A stretch of 64,000 bases of DNA from the NCBI GenBank assembly GCA_019448385.1, contig JAGTXO010000034.1, positions 234,501 through 298,500 of the forward strand, given 5' to 3'. Made by a program: the position numbers and the translations under genes. This stretch comes from Diacronema lutheri. Its lineage: Eukaryota; Haptophyta; Pavlovophyceae; Pavlovales; Pavlovaceae. The notes beneath the pieces are model-generated. The model was not told where the DNA came from. It did no database searches and saw only the letters and a program-made list of their open reading frames with translations. This document shows positions 30,652 to 41,231 of this stretch, one piece after another; within the stretch, counting starts at the first letter, position 1, and each line of letters opens with the position of its first letter.

Positions 30652-33600
30652 ATGCCAATGCCGACCGACATCGTCAAGGCGGAAGCGGACGACCGCGAGT
30701 ATGAGTACCTGGTGCTGCCCAACGGGCTCCGATGCGTCCTCATCTCGGACAAGGAGGCCGACAAGGCCGCCGCGTGCATGGACGTGCGACGCTCGCGCCG
30801 CGCTCGCGCCGCACGTCCGCCGCGCCGCGCGCGCTCCCGCCGCTTCCGGCGGCCGTGCGCGACCGCGACCGCGTGCGCGCGCACGTTCGTGCGCGCACGC
30901 TCCGCACGCGCGCGCGGCCGGCCCCACGCACCGCTCGCCTCCTCCGCCGCGTCGGCCCGCTCCGTCCGGGGCCTCTTCCCTCGCGTGGACGGCGCGCGCG
31001 GGGCAGGTGCACGTCGGCTCGCTCTCCGACCCGGACGAGCTGCCGGGGCTTGCGCACTTCCTCGAGCACATGCTCTTCCTCGGCACGGCCAAGTACCCGA
31101 AGGAGGGCGAGTACCACGAGTTCCTCTCCGCGCACGGCGGCTCCCACAACGCGTACACGGCGCAGGAGGTGCGCGCGCCGCGCCGCTGCACCGCGCCGGC
31201 TCGCCTCGCTTGCGAGCGCGCGCGCCGCACCCACGTGCGCTCTCCGGCCCACGCGCGCCTCGCCCCACCCGCCGCGGCGCGCCTCGCCCAACCCCGCCGC
31301 GGCCGACCCGCGCGCGCGCAGGACACGGTGTACTTCTTCGACGTGGTGCACGACTCGCTTGCCGGTGCACTCGACCGCTTCTCGCAATTCTTCTCCGCGC
31401 CGCTTTTCACTGAGGCTGCGACTGCGCGCGAGTTGTCTGCGGTTGACTCGGAGCATTCGAACAACTTGCAGGTGACGCTGCCGCAAGCCGAGCGTCCCGA
31501 GCCGCGCCCAGCCCGGCCCCACCCAGCACACCCAAGCGCGCCCTACCCTACCCCACGCGCACGCAGTCGCGGGAAAGGGCCCGCGGCTTTCATCTCGCCC
31601 ACACGCCATCCTCACGCGTCACGTAACCGTCGTACCGCCCGTTGCCCCTGTCTGGCCCACAGTCAGACCAGTGGCGCAACTTTCAACTCGGCAAGGGGCT
31701 CGCTGTCCCGTCGCACCCCATCCGCAAGTTTGGCACCGGCTCGCTCGCAACGCTGCGCGACGCGCCCGCCCGCGCAGGCCGTGACGTGAGGCGCGGCCCG
31801 CGCGCCCACCCCGCGCGCGCGCCGCGTGCGCCGCGCGCGCGGGCCAGCCGCGCTCCGCCGCATGGGCGCCATGGGCGTTTCCATTTGGGGGGGGGGGGGC
31901 GGTGGGATCAGCAGCTGATGGCGTGCACACTCTTGAGCCCGCGTCGTGTAGCCCACAACCCGCCGCGGTCTCACACGCGCGTCCCGCCCCCCTTCCCGCC
32001 CCCAACCCGCCGTCCAAAACGCACACATTGACATGCGCGGCGTCACGCATGAATAGGTCCGAGCGGCGCTTGTTGACTTTTACCAAGGGCACTACTGCGC
32101 CGGCCAAATGACACTCGCGATCTGTGGGCGCGAGACGCTCGGCACCTTGCGCGAGTGGACGATCGAGTGCTTCGCCGCCGTGCCCAACCGCGCGCTCCCC
32201 CTGGCGCCGGCCACCGTCGCCGCCGCGGCGACGCCCCCCTTCGCGCCGCGCGTGGACGGCGGCGTGCTCGGCACGCGCAGCGACGTGGTGCCCGTGATGC
32301 AGCTGCGGCTGCTCACCGTCTGCTGGCAGCTCCCCGCCGCACGGCCACACTGGCGATCCAAGCCGCTCGCGTGAGCCGCCTCCCCCCCCCCCCCCCCCCC
32401 GCCCCCCCCCCCCCCCCCCCCCCGCCGCATGCAGCCCTCTCCGCGCGCCAATCCCATGCGCCCACCCAAGCGGGCAATGCGCCCGCCTTTATGCCCGCCC
32501 AACCGCCCGCCCAACCGCCCGCCCACCCGCCCTGTCCCCCCGCCCTGGCACGCACAAAAGGTACGTGGGCCACGTGCTCGGTCACGAGAGCGAGGGGTCG
32601 CTCCTGCACCTGCTCAAGGCACGCGGCTGGGCCGACACGCTTTCCGCAGGTGAGGCGATCTCGTCAAACGGGTGGACGGTTTTCTCAGTGTCCGTCGAGC
32701 TGACTGAGGACGGCGACAGTCAGGTGCACAACGTCCTTGACGCAACTTTCGAGTGCGCGCGCGGCGCGTGGCGCGCGCGCGGCTGGGCAGAAAGGCGCAG
32801 GGGGGGTGGGGGGGGGGGGGGGGGGGGGGGTAGTGGGGGGAGGGGGGAGCAAGGGGGGCAAGGGGGGCAAAGGATGGAGTGTGCAAAAGCCATGCCGGCG
32901 CAAGCTGCGCGGCGCGTTTTCCCGCCCCCTCGCAGCGCCCCCACCCCCCCCCCCCCCCTCCCCCCCGGGTTCCCCTCTTGCCCCGCCTCTACCCTCTTGC
33001 CCCGCCTGAAACCGCTCTTGCCCAACCCCCATCCTTTGCTTGTAGGTACGTCGCGGCGCTCGTGCACACCGGCGTGTCCGCGCGCATCGTCGCCGAGCTC
33101 GCCGAGCTCGACTCCCTCGCGTTCCGCTTTCAGGAGCGCGGCGCGGCGCTCAGCCTCGCGCAGCATGTCGCGTCGGCGTTGCGCCACTACCCGCCCGCAC
33201 AGGTGCGCGAAATAAAGCCATCCCCTCCCTTTCCTTCCCTTTCCCCCCACCGTACCCTTTCCTTCCCCTCCACCTTCACCCCTGTCCCTCCCTTCCTTCC
33301 CCTTCCCCCCCCCCCCTCCCCCCCCCCCCCCCCCCTTACCCGGTGTGCCGCAATTGTCCGCCAGGTGCTCACAGGCCCCGCGCTGCACCACGAAGAGGAC
33401 GAGCCCACCCTCCGCACCTTCCTCACCGCCCTCTCGCCGCACAACGCCTTCGTCTCGCACGTGTCCAAGGCGCACGAGCGCTCCGTCGTCGACGCGGCCG
33501 CGCTGCCCGCGTTCGGCGCGTCGGCCGCGGATCCGGTGGCGGCAGTTGGAGCCGCGACCACCGCCGCGGCGCGGGCGGGCGCACCGGCAAACGCGGCGGC

Positions 33601-36600
33601 GGGCGTAGCGCCGGACATGGCGCCGGACACGGCTGCGGACACGGCGGCGGACACGGCGGCGGACACGGCGGTGGACGCGGCGGTGGACACGGCGGCGGAC
33701 GCGGCGGTGGACGCGGTGGCGCTCCTTGCCGCGGCGGACGCGGTCGATGCGGCGCTGGCGTTGAAGTACCCGGGCGGCGCGGGACCTCTCAACGTCTGGC
33801 GGCGCGAGCGCTGGTGCGTGCGAGGCGCCCTGCGTCGCGTGGGCTGCGCGCCAGCCCACGCGGCCTGTTCAAATTTTGCCGCGCTGCCGCGGCTTGTGCG
33901 GCTGCTGGGTCCTGCTGGGGCCTGCCCGCCCATCTCACGCTTGCGAGTACCAGCGGTCCTTCCTTTTCCTGTCCTTTTCATTTTGATTCATCAGTCTTCG
34001 TTTCCTTCGCCCGCTTCCGTCTACGAGCCTGTGCGCTTTGACAGCACGAGCCCCCATGCCCGCTTGCACCGCGCTCCGACCCGTTTTGCTGCGCCCGCCG
34101 TCCGCGCTCCGCCGCGCGCGTGCACGTGACCTCTTCCCGACGCGCCCGCCATCGCCACGCTCCAACGCCGCGCCCGCGACCGCCCGCGCGCATCGAATAA
34201 CGATTCATTTCGTTGCCCCTTTTCTTGTCTTCTTTTTTTCCCCGAAAATCGATTTTTCGCTCTCTCGCTGCCCGCAGGTATGGCACGCCCTTTCGGCTGA
34301 GCGAACTGGGCGCCGCGACACTCTCGCGCTGGGCAGACACGCCCGCCCTCTCTGCCCTCGCCGCGGGTCGCAAGCCGCCGCTGCACCTGCCCGAGCCCAA
34401 CCCGTTTGTCCCGACCGATTTTCAAATCGTCGCGCCGCCCCGAGCCGCCACCGATCCGCCACCGCCGCACCCGCCGCCGCCGCCTGCGCTGCTCGACGGC
34501 GCGGGCGATGGCGTCGCGCTGTGGTACAAGCTCGACCGCACCTTCCTCAAGCCGCGCATGGCCGTGTACATCCAGATCAAAGCCGTCGCCGCGTGCGCGC
34601 CGCGCGCGGCGGGCAAGCGCTCGGCGATCGGCCGTGTCGCGTCTGTGCCCCTTGCGTTGCTGCGATGGAGGCTGCCGTGTGGCCGTGTCGCGTCTGTGCC
34701 CCTTGCGTTGCTGCGATGGAGGCTGCCGTGTGGCCGTGTCGCGTCTGTGCCCCTTGCGTTGCTGCGATGGAGGCTGCCGTGTGGCCGTGTCGCGTCTGTG
34801 CCCCTTGCGTTGCTGCGATGGAGGCTGCCATGTGGCCGTGTCGCGTCTGTGCCCCTTGCGTTGCTGCGATGGAGGCTGCCGTGTGGCCGTGTCGCGTCTG
34901 TGCCCCTTGCGTTGCTGCGATGGAGGCTGCCGTGTGGCCGTTTCGTGGCGCACGTGTTGCTGAGCTGCGGCTGCGCAGCCAGCGTCGCGCGCTGGCGACG
35001 CGCTGTGTCCAATCGCGAGCACCGCGCAGCCCATCCTTTTTGGCCCCCGCCGCGTGTGCCTATGCAACCCTTGTCACGCGAGCACCGCGCAGCCCATCCT
35101 TTTTGGCCCCCGCCGCGTGTGCCTATGCAACCCTTGTCACGCGAGCACCGCGCCGCCCATCCTTTTTGGCCCCCGCCGCGTGTGCCTATGCAACCCTTGT
35201 CACGCGAGCACCGCGCAGCCCATCCTTTTTGGCCCCCGCCGCGTGTGCCTATGCAACCCTTGTCACGCGAGCACCGCGCAGCCCATCCTTTTTGGTCCCC
35301 GCCGCGTGTGCCTATGCAACCCTTGTCACGCGAGCACCGCGCAGCCCATCCTTTTTGGCCCCCGCCGCGTGTGCCTATGCAACCCTTGTCACGCGAGCAC
35401 CGCGCAGCCCATCCTTTTTGGCCCCCGCCGCGTGTGCCTATGCAACCCTTGTCACGCGAGCACCGCGCCGCCCATCCTTTTTGGCCCCCGCCGCGTGTGC
35501 CTATGCAACCCTTGTCACGCGAGCACCGCGCCGCCCATCCTTTTTGGCCCCCGCCGCGTGTGCCTATGCAACCCTTGTCACGCGAGCACCGCGCCGCCCA
35601 TCCTTTTTGGCCCCCGCCGCGTGTGCCTATGCATCCCTTGTCACGCGAGCACCGCGCAGCCCATGACGGCCCGTACCGCCGCGTGCGCGACCTCCCTCGC
35701 CTTGCGTGCGGCGCGCCCCGTTTTCAGGTACGCGTCTGCGGAGGCGTGCGTGCTGACCAACCTCTTTTCAAAGCTCGTCGCGGACGCGCTGCAGCCCTTC
35801 GCCTACCATGCTGAATGCGCTGAGCTGAATTATAGTTTGTGCGCCGCGCGCCGCCCATTGCGCGCCGCCCGTTGCGCGCCGCCCGTTGCGCGCCGCCCGT
35901 TGCGCGCCGCCCGTTGCGCGCCGCCCGTTGCGCGCCGCCCGTTGCGCGCCGCCCGTTGCGCGCCGCCCGTTGCGCGCCGCCCGTTGCGCGTCGCCCGTTG
36001 CGCGCCGCCCGTTGCGCGCCGCCCGTTGCGCGCCGCCCGTTGCGCGCCGCCCGTTGCGCGCCGCCCGTTGCGCGTCGCCCGTTGCGCGCCGCCCCCCCCG
36101 CTCTCGCTGCACCGCTCGCCCCCTCCGCACCAATTGGGAAGACGAGCGGTGCAGGGCGAGAAAGCGCGCTTCCTTGGCCGTTGCGCGTCGCCCACCGCTC
36201 GCCTCGCGCTTTGCTCTCGCTGCACCGCTCGCCCCGCGCACATGTCAGTTACAACACGACGCGCGGCCTCGTTTTAAAGCTGGGCGGCTTCTCGCACAAG
36301 CTGCCCGAGCTCCTCAAGCGCGCCGTGTCGCGAATCGGCGCGCTCCGCGCCGACGCCATCTCCGCCGAGCGCTTTGAAATCTACCGCGAGCAGCAAGCCC
36401 TGGACTATGCCAACTTTTGGAAAGGCCAACCGTGAGCGAGCGGCTGCCGGGCACGTGCGACGCGACCGCGCACGCGTGTGGCGGTGGCGGCGAGCGCGCG
36501 CGCACGCGCGCACGGAGCGGCAGCCGCGTGGCGTTGCGCGCACGGCGCGCGCAACGATGGTCACGGCTCTCCCCTCCGCCCTCCCGCCCTCCCGCCCTCC

Positions 36601-38523
36601 CGCCCTCCCGCCCTCCCTCGATTTCTGCCCACGCCGCCCGCCGCCGCTGCCGCCGCCACCGCCGCCGCTGCCGCCGCCATCGTGCGCTGCCCTTCTTAGC
36701 TACGCCGTCGCCGACTACGCGGCGTCGTGTATCCTCGAGGCGAACAAGTGGCACGTGCGCGAGTACGAGGCGTTCCTGGCCGACACGGCGCGCTGCACGG
36801 CGGACGCGCTGCGCGACTTCTCCGCGCGCCGCCTCTTCGCCGACGGCATCTCGCTCGACGTGCTCGTGCATGGCAACGCGAGCGAGGCGGACGCGCGCGC
36901 GCTCGGCCGAGTCGTCTCGGGCGCGCTGCTCGCGCCCGGCCCAGCGGGCGGCGTGCCGCTCGCGCCCGGCCGCGCGCTCAGCTCGCGCTGCGTGCAACTG
37001 CCGCGCGGCGGTGGCGGTACGCGGTACGTCGCCGACTCGGCCAACGGCGACGAGGCGAATTGCGCCGTCGACCTCACGTTGCAGATCGGCCCGTCCGCGC
37101 CGAGGCGGGACACGCTCCTCGCGCTGTGCGTGGCGGTGCTCGAGCCTCGCATCTTCGCGCAGCTCCGCACCAACGAAACCCTCGGGTGAGGCGCGGCGGA
37201 TGGTCGGATGAGGTTGTCGGATGAGGTTGTCGGATGAGGTGGTCGGGGCGACCACCCTGATCGCACGGCTCGTGCGCGGCGGGTGGTCGTGGCGTCGCGC
37301 TGCGCGGCGGCGGCGTGTGCGGCGGCGGTGGCGGTGGGGTTCGGGTGAGGGTTAGGGTGAGGGTTACGTCCCTGTGCGATGGTGGTGCGCACGACCCCAC
37401 CTCGCTTCCCCTGCGTCATCTTGCCCCAACGCGCTCTCGCAGTCACCGCCAACCACGTGACCGCCCGCCCCCACCCCACGGCCATGACCGCCGCGCGCCG
37501 CGCGCCCGTCAGTTACATCGTCGCAACAGCCGTGCGCTCGGTGCACAGCGTGCGTGCGCTGCGCATCGTCGTGCAGTCCAAGAAGGCCGCGGTGGGGACC
37601 GTCGAGGCGCGGATTGAGGTGCGTGGCTCGCCGCGGCGTCGAGGGCCGCGCGGGGCCGCGCAGCGGCGGGGGCGTGCGTGCACCGCGCGCGCTCAACCGC
37701 CGGCCGCAATGGGCGCTAGGGGTGCCCGCTGCCAGCCGTGTGGCGCGAGCGCGCGTCGCGAATGCGCGCGCGCGCGCGCCAAGCTTGGACCCACCTTTGC
37801 ACCCAACCTTGCACCCAACCTTGGACCCAACCTTTGGAGGCGCCCACGGCCGCTGCCGGCACGCGCGCCCTTCCGCCACGCCCCGCCGCTTTTTGAACCC
37901 GTGCCGGCGCGCCGCGCGTGCAGGCCTTCCTCGCGTCGTTTGGTCAAGTGCTCGACGAGCTGCCGCCCGCCGAATTTGAAAGGTACCGCGCGTCCCTCAT
38001 CGAGGCGCGTCTGGAGCGCGACAAGTCGCTCGGCGAGGAGACGGGCCGCGACTGGGCCGAGATCGCCGGCGGCACGCTCAATTTTGCGCGCGCGGCGGAC
38101 GAGGTCGCCGCGCTGCGCGAGCTCCGGCAGGCGGACGCGAGCGGCTTCTGGCGCGAGAACTGCGCGCCAGACGCGCCGCGCCGCCGTCGGCTGCTCGTCG
38201 CGATCCGGCCGGGCGAAAGCGCCTCTCCGCCGCCCGCGCCCGCGCCGCCCGCCGCCGACGCACCGCCCGCCGTGTCGCTGCGCGCGCCCACCCACGCGCT
38301 CGCGTCGGACGACGACGTGGCGCGCTTCAAGCGCGCCATGTTCCTCTTCCCCGCGCCCTTGAACCGTGGCTCGCCGCCGGCGCCGCCGGCGGCGGGCGAA
38401 GCGTCGGCGGGCGAGGCGTGCATGGGCGCGCCGGCCGCCGCGCGCGACGACGGCGGTGCGTTCTCGCGCCAGGATGAGGCGGAGCGCAAGGAGGAAGTGG
38501 ACGGCGGCGGCGATGACGAGTAG
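30652..38523 (+). CDS. M16 family insulysin-type metalloprotease
   Basis: Fourteen exons: 30652-30783, 31007-31168, 31322-31471, 31663-31785, 32057-32370, 32561-32752, 33046-33202, 33365-33813, 34278-34592, 35728-35838, 36249-36431, 36700-37185, 37513-37618 and 37924-38523. They sum to 3480 nt and 1159 residues. The inverted zinc motif HFLEH is at residues 61-65, and the distal Glu region AVDSEHSNN follows in exon 3. Other insulysin landmarks are the exon 8/9 junction [23 protein letters not shown], the exon 12/13 junction RTNETLGYIVATAV and QSKKA. The family degrades small peptides in a closed chamber made of four related domains, usually in cytosol or peroxisome; no signal peptide is seen. 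It is longer than the usual 1000 residues because of an Ala/Asp repeat insert in exon 8 and an acidic, Pro-rich C-terminal tail. Every junction was set by alignment to the family pattern. Confidence 0.93.
33610..33725. repeat. Degenerate 12-bp coding repeat in insulysin exon 8
   Basis: Repeated GCGGACACGGCG words encode a TAAD-type Ala/Asp/Thr tract, inserted where other insulysins have a short loop before the EEWYG-like segment. Confidence 0.75.
34633..34938. repeat. 51-bp minisatellite, six copies, insulysin intron 9
   Basis: Six nearly identical 51-bp units starting CGTGTCGCGTCTGTGCCCC. The unit length is a multiple of three, and the frame of exon 9 stays open through the whole array. Confidence 0.95.
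35037..35666. repeat. 63-bp minisatellite, ten copies, insulysin intron 9
   Basis: Ten units of 63 bp, recognisable by TTTTTGGCCCCCGCCGCGTG followed by TATGCAACCCTTGTCACGCG. The unit is a multiple of three, so several frames run open through the array. It lies in the same intron as the 51-bp array. Confidence 0.95.
35845..36100. repeat. 14-bp minisatellite, insulysin intron 10
   Basis: About eighteen copies of GTTGCGCGCCGCCC, occasionally with CGTCGC. It lies between exon 10 (ends 35838) and exon 11 (starts 36249). Confidence 0.95.
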
Positions 38524-38536
38524 CGTGCGGAGTGGG

Positions 38537-38538
<2 letters not shown>

Positions 38539-38575
<37 letters not shown>
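38539..38575. repeat. Long G homopolymer between convergent genes
   Basis: More than thirty consecutive G residues just after the insulysin stop codon, in the 3' spacer shared with the convergent rhodopsin gene. Confidence 0.9.
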
Positions 38576-38577
<2 letters not shown>

Positions 38578-38820
38578 AGCATGGGTCAGTGTACAGTACT
38601 TTTCCGATTTGAGCCGCCACGTGGCGTCACACTCGGTTGACCTCGCGGGGCCGAGGCGTGTCGAACACCAGAAAATCCTACACAAAAAGCTCCTTGGCCG
38701 CGCCCCGCCGCCGTGGACAGGCGTCAGGCCGCCAGCGGCAGCGCCACGCGAGCACCTTGCGCACGGCATCGGTAATGGCGGGCGTGACGTCACAGTGTCC
38801 CCCAAGCGTCACGCTCGGCT

Positions 38821-39634
38821 TCACATCAGGCGGTCGGCGTCCTTGTTCATCACGCCGGTGATGGCATCGTGGCTCGAGAGGAGGATGAAGCCGAGGCCCG
38901 ACTTGGCGACCATGTCGAGCACGAGGTACAGGATGACCTCGGTCTCGTCCGAGAGCATGCCGGTGCCCTCGCACATGGCCCACATCACGGGGTAGGCGCA
39001 CCAGAGCACGACCGTGCCGTTGGCGATCACATTGTACACGGGCCTTGCCTTGTCGGTGAGCGTGGTCTTCCACTCGACCATCATCGCGTACAGGATGGGC
39101 AAGAACCAAAAGCAGCCGATGTAGAAGAGGAGCCATTTGGCCGGGTCGTTGGCCGCAAAGAGGAGCGGGCCGACGAGGCCGCCGACGATCATGAGCACGT
39201 CGCACCCGATGACGTAGGCGATGTGCGCGAGCGGCGCGTTGGCGAGCAGGCCGATGTCGAGGAGGAGAAGCGGCGTCGTGAGCGCCCAGCTGCGGCGCGG
39301 ACGCGCGCGCGGCGCGAGGCGCGCGATAATCAGAGCGACGCTGCGCGTGCGCAACGCCGGCGAGGGCCGCGTGGGCGCGCTGCGACGTGGCAAGCGCAAC
39401 GCACTCGACGTATCGCACCCAGAAAAAGGTGCGCACTTTGCCGTCCGTGAGCGTGAGCTCGGCCGCGCCGCCCTCGAACGCCATAATGAGGTACGCGATC
39501 GCGGCGATGCCCGTGACGAACATGGTGATGTGGTGGAAGGTGCGCTTCTCGGTCTCGTACGACATGGACATGACGAAGAAGGCGAGCGTCGACGTGAACA
39601 GGATCATGAATCCGATGGCGAGGGGGAGGATCAT
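38821..39634 (-). CDS. Type-1 microbial rhodopsin, light-driven proton pump
   Basis: Exons 39634-39405 and 39289-38821 join inside an Asp codon to give 232 residues with seven membrane helices. Helix C reads RYVDWALTTPLLLLDIGLL: Asp77 and Asp88 are spaced eleven residues apart, like the proton acceptor Asp85 and donor Asp96 of bacteriorhodopsin. Helix G reads VLDMVAKSGLGF, where Lys206 is the retinal Schiff-base lysine and Asp202 the counter-ion. These residues predict an outward proton pump. Leu at the position equivalent to bacteriorhodopsin Leu93 suggests green rather than blue absorption. The protein is short, with almost no N- or C-terminal extensions and no signalling domain. Upstream in-frame sequence lacks an ATG in good context, so the ATG at 39634 was used. 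The 205-bp upstream region is shared with a divergent gene. Confidence 0.93.
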
Positions 39635-39839
39635 GGTTGGCAGGCTCGTCGCGTGCGCTGCGTCAACACGGCCACCTGCGATTTGTTGAGAATTCTTGGA
39701 TTCGAATCTGCGCGATTGTTGAGGAAGACGCAAGACGTTACTACAAGTTTTCGAAAAGGGCGTGTGGCGTTTCCCGCGCTCGGGGCCTCCTGGCGCCGGG
39801 GGGCGAGCGGGACGGCGACGCCACGGCCGGGCCGCCGGG

Positions 39840-40709
39840 ATGCACCCGGCGCTGGGCACGCACCCGCCGGCGGCGAACCGCTCGCAGGCTGATTTTGTAA
39901 AGTCGCTGCGCTCGCCGCGCCGGACGGGCGGTATGAGCTGGACGCGCGAGCTCGAGCGCCTCAGCTGTCAGGTCGCGGCCGACCGCGCCGAGCTCGCGCG
40001 CCGAGGCGCGTCGGCCGAGGCGCTCGCGCTCGAGCTGCGCCGCGCGGAGGATGAGCTGGAGGCAGCGGTAGACGAGGCGGCGCTGAGCGCGCACGCGCGC
40101 GAGCTCCTCGCCGACGAGGTCCGCGCGCTGCGCGAGCAGCTCGCTGACTCGGGCGCGCCGCGCTACGCCGAGGCGACGCACCTCGCGCACCGCGCCAAGG
40201 CCGCCGTCGCCGCCCGCGACGAGCGGATCGAGGCGCTCGAAGCGGAGCTTGAGCGGTGCGAGGCGGAGCTGGCGAGCGCGCGCGAGGCGCTCAGCGTCGG
40301 CGGCCAGCTCGCTCACGAGCTCCGCCGCACCGGCCTCGAGCTCGACGAGCGCGCGCGCGAGCTCGCGGATGCTCGCGCCGACGCAGCCGATGCGCGCGCC
40401 GAGACGTTCCGGGTGCGCAACGAGCTCGCGCAGGCGGCACGACGGGCGGACGAGCTGGAGGACGCGCTGCGCGAGGCGCACGGGCGGCTGCAGGCGGGCG
40501 TCGACCGCTCGCGCCAGCACGCGATGCGCGCGATCGGCGAGGATCTGCGCGCGGAGCTCGCGGCGGCCGCGGCAGCTGCCTTGCCTGGCGGCGCGGCCGG
40601 CGTCGGCGGTGGACACGGCGCGCGCGAGGACGAGCTCGCGACGGCAGCGTACGGCAGCAGGCGGACGACGCTCAACCCGCACGCGCCGTCCCGCCTGACG
40701 AGCCTGTGA
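39840..40709 (+). CDS. Coiled-coil protein of unknown function
   Basis: Single exon of 289 residues from the ATG at 39840. From about residue 32 (MSWTRELERLSCQVAADRAE) to residue 240 the sequence is an almost continuous heptad pattern rich in Ala, Glu, Arg and Leu (EDELEAAVDEAALSAHAREL, RIEALEAELERCEAELASA). The tail is Gly/Ala-rich and then basic (RRTTLNPHAPSRLTSL). Such proteins often serve as cytoskeletal, basal-body or tethering rods; nothing in the sequence says which. An alternative start at 39933 would give only the coiled coil. Confidence 0.7.
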   Translation: MHPALGTHPPAANRSQADFVKSLRSPRRTGGMSWTRELERLSCQVAADRAELARRGASAEALALELRRAEDELEAAVDEAALSAHARELLADEVRALREQLADSGAPRYAEATHLAHRAKAAVAARDERIEALEAELERCEAELASAREALSVGGQLAHELRRTGLELDERARELADARADAADARAETFRVRNELAQAARRADELEDALREAHGRLQAGVDRSRQHAMRAIGEDLRAELAAAAAAALPGGAAGVGGGHGAREDELATAAYGSRRTTLNPHAPSRLTSL

Positions 40710-40850
40710 CTCAGTGACTGGGCGCGGAGGCAGTGCCAGGGAGAGAAGGCACGCCGCTTTCTCGGACTGACACTTTCACGGCGAACTGTGCGAGGCACTC
40801 TCAGAGGGCGCATTCAGCTGGTGAGTCCGGGCCTGGTCCGGCCAATTCCC

Positions 40851-41189
40851 CTATCCCTGCGGCGCTCTGTACCCGCGACGCGTCCAGTAGCGCGAGTCGT
40901 CGAGCGCGAGCGCGTCGAGCGTGATCCGATCTGAAACGGCCACCATCCCGTGCCCATGCAGCGTCGGCGCGTCATGCACGCCAAAGCAGGCGAGCGCCGC
41001 GCGGCCCGCCGCGCCGGCGGTCGATCGTTGCACGAGCGCGCGCGCGCCCGGATCGTCGGGTCGCGCGACGCGGATGAGAGAGACGAGGAGCAGCTTGAAC
41101 TTGCCCGGCGTGAGCGTGCGCACCGACAGCGTGCACGTGCCACCGCCACCGCCACCGTCGCCACTGCCACCGCCGCCGCCGCCACTGCC

Positions 41190-41231
<42 letters not shown>

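Noticed and set aside
32092-34165. Minus-strand frames over insulysin exons 5-8
   Set aside because: Gly/Arg-rich antisense shadows of a gene whose exon phases fit perfectly on the plus strand.
35054-36277. Cys-rich 21-residue-repeat protein of 407 residues
   Set aside because: Reads the 63-bp intron minisatellite of the insulysin gene; no coding signal beyond the repeat.
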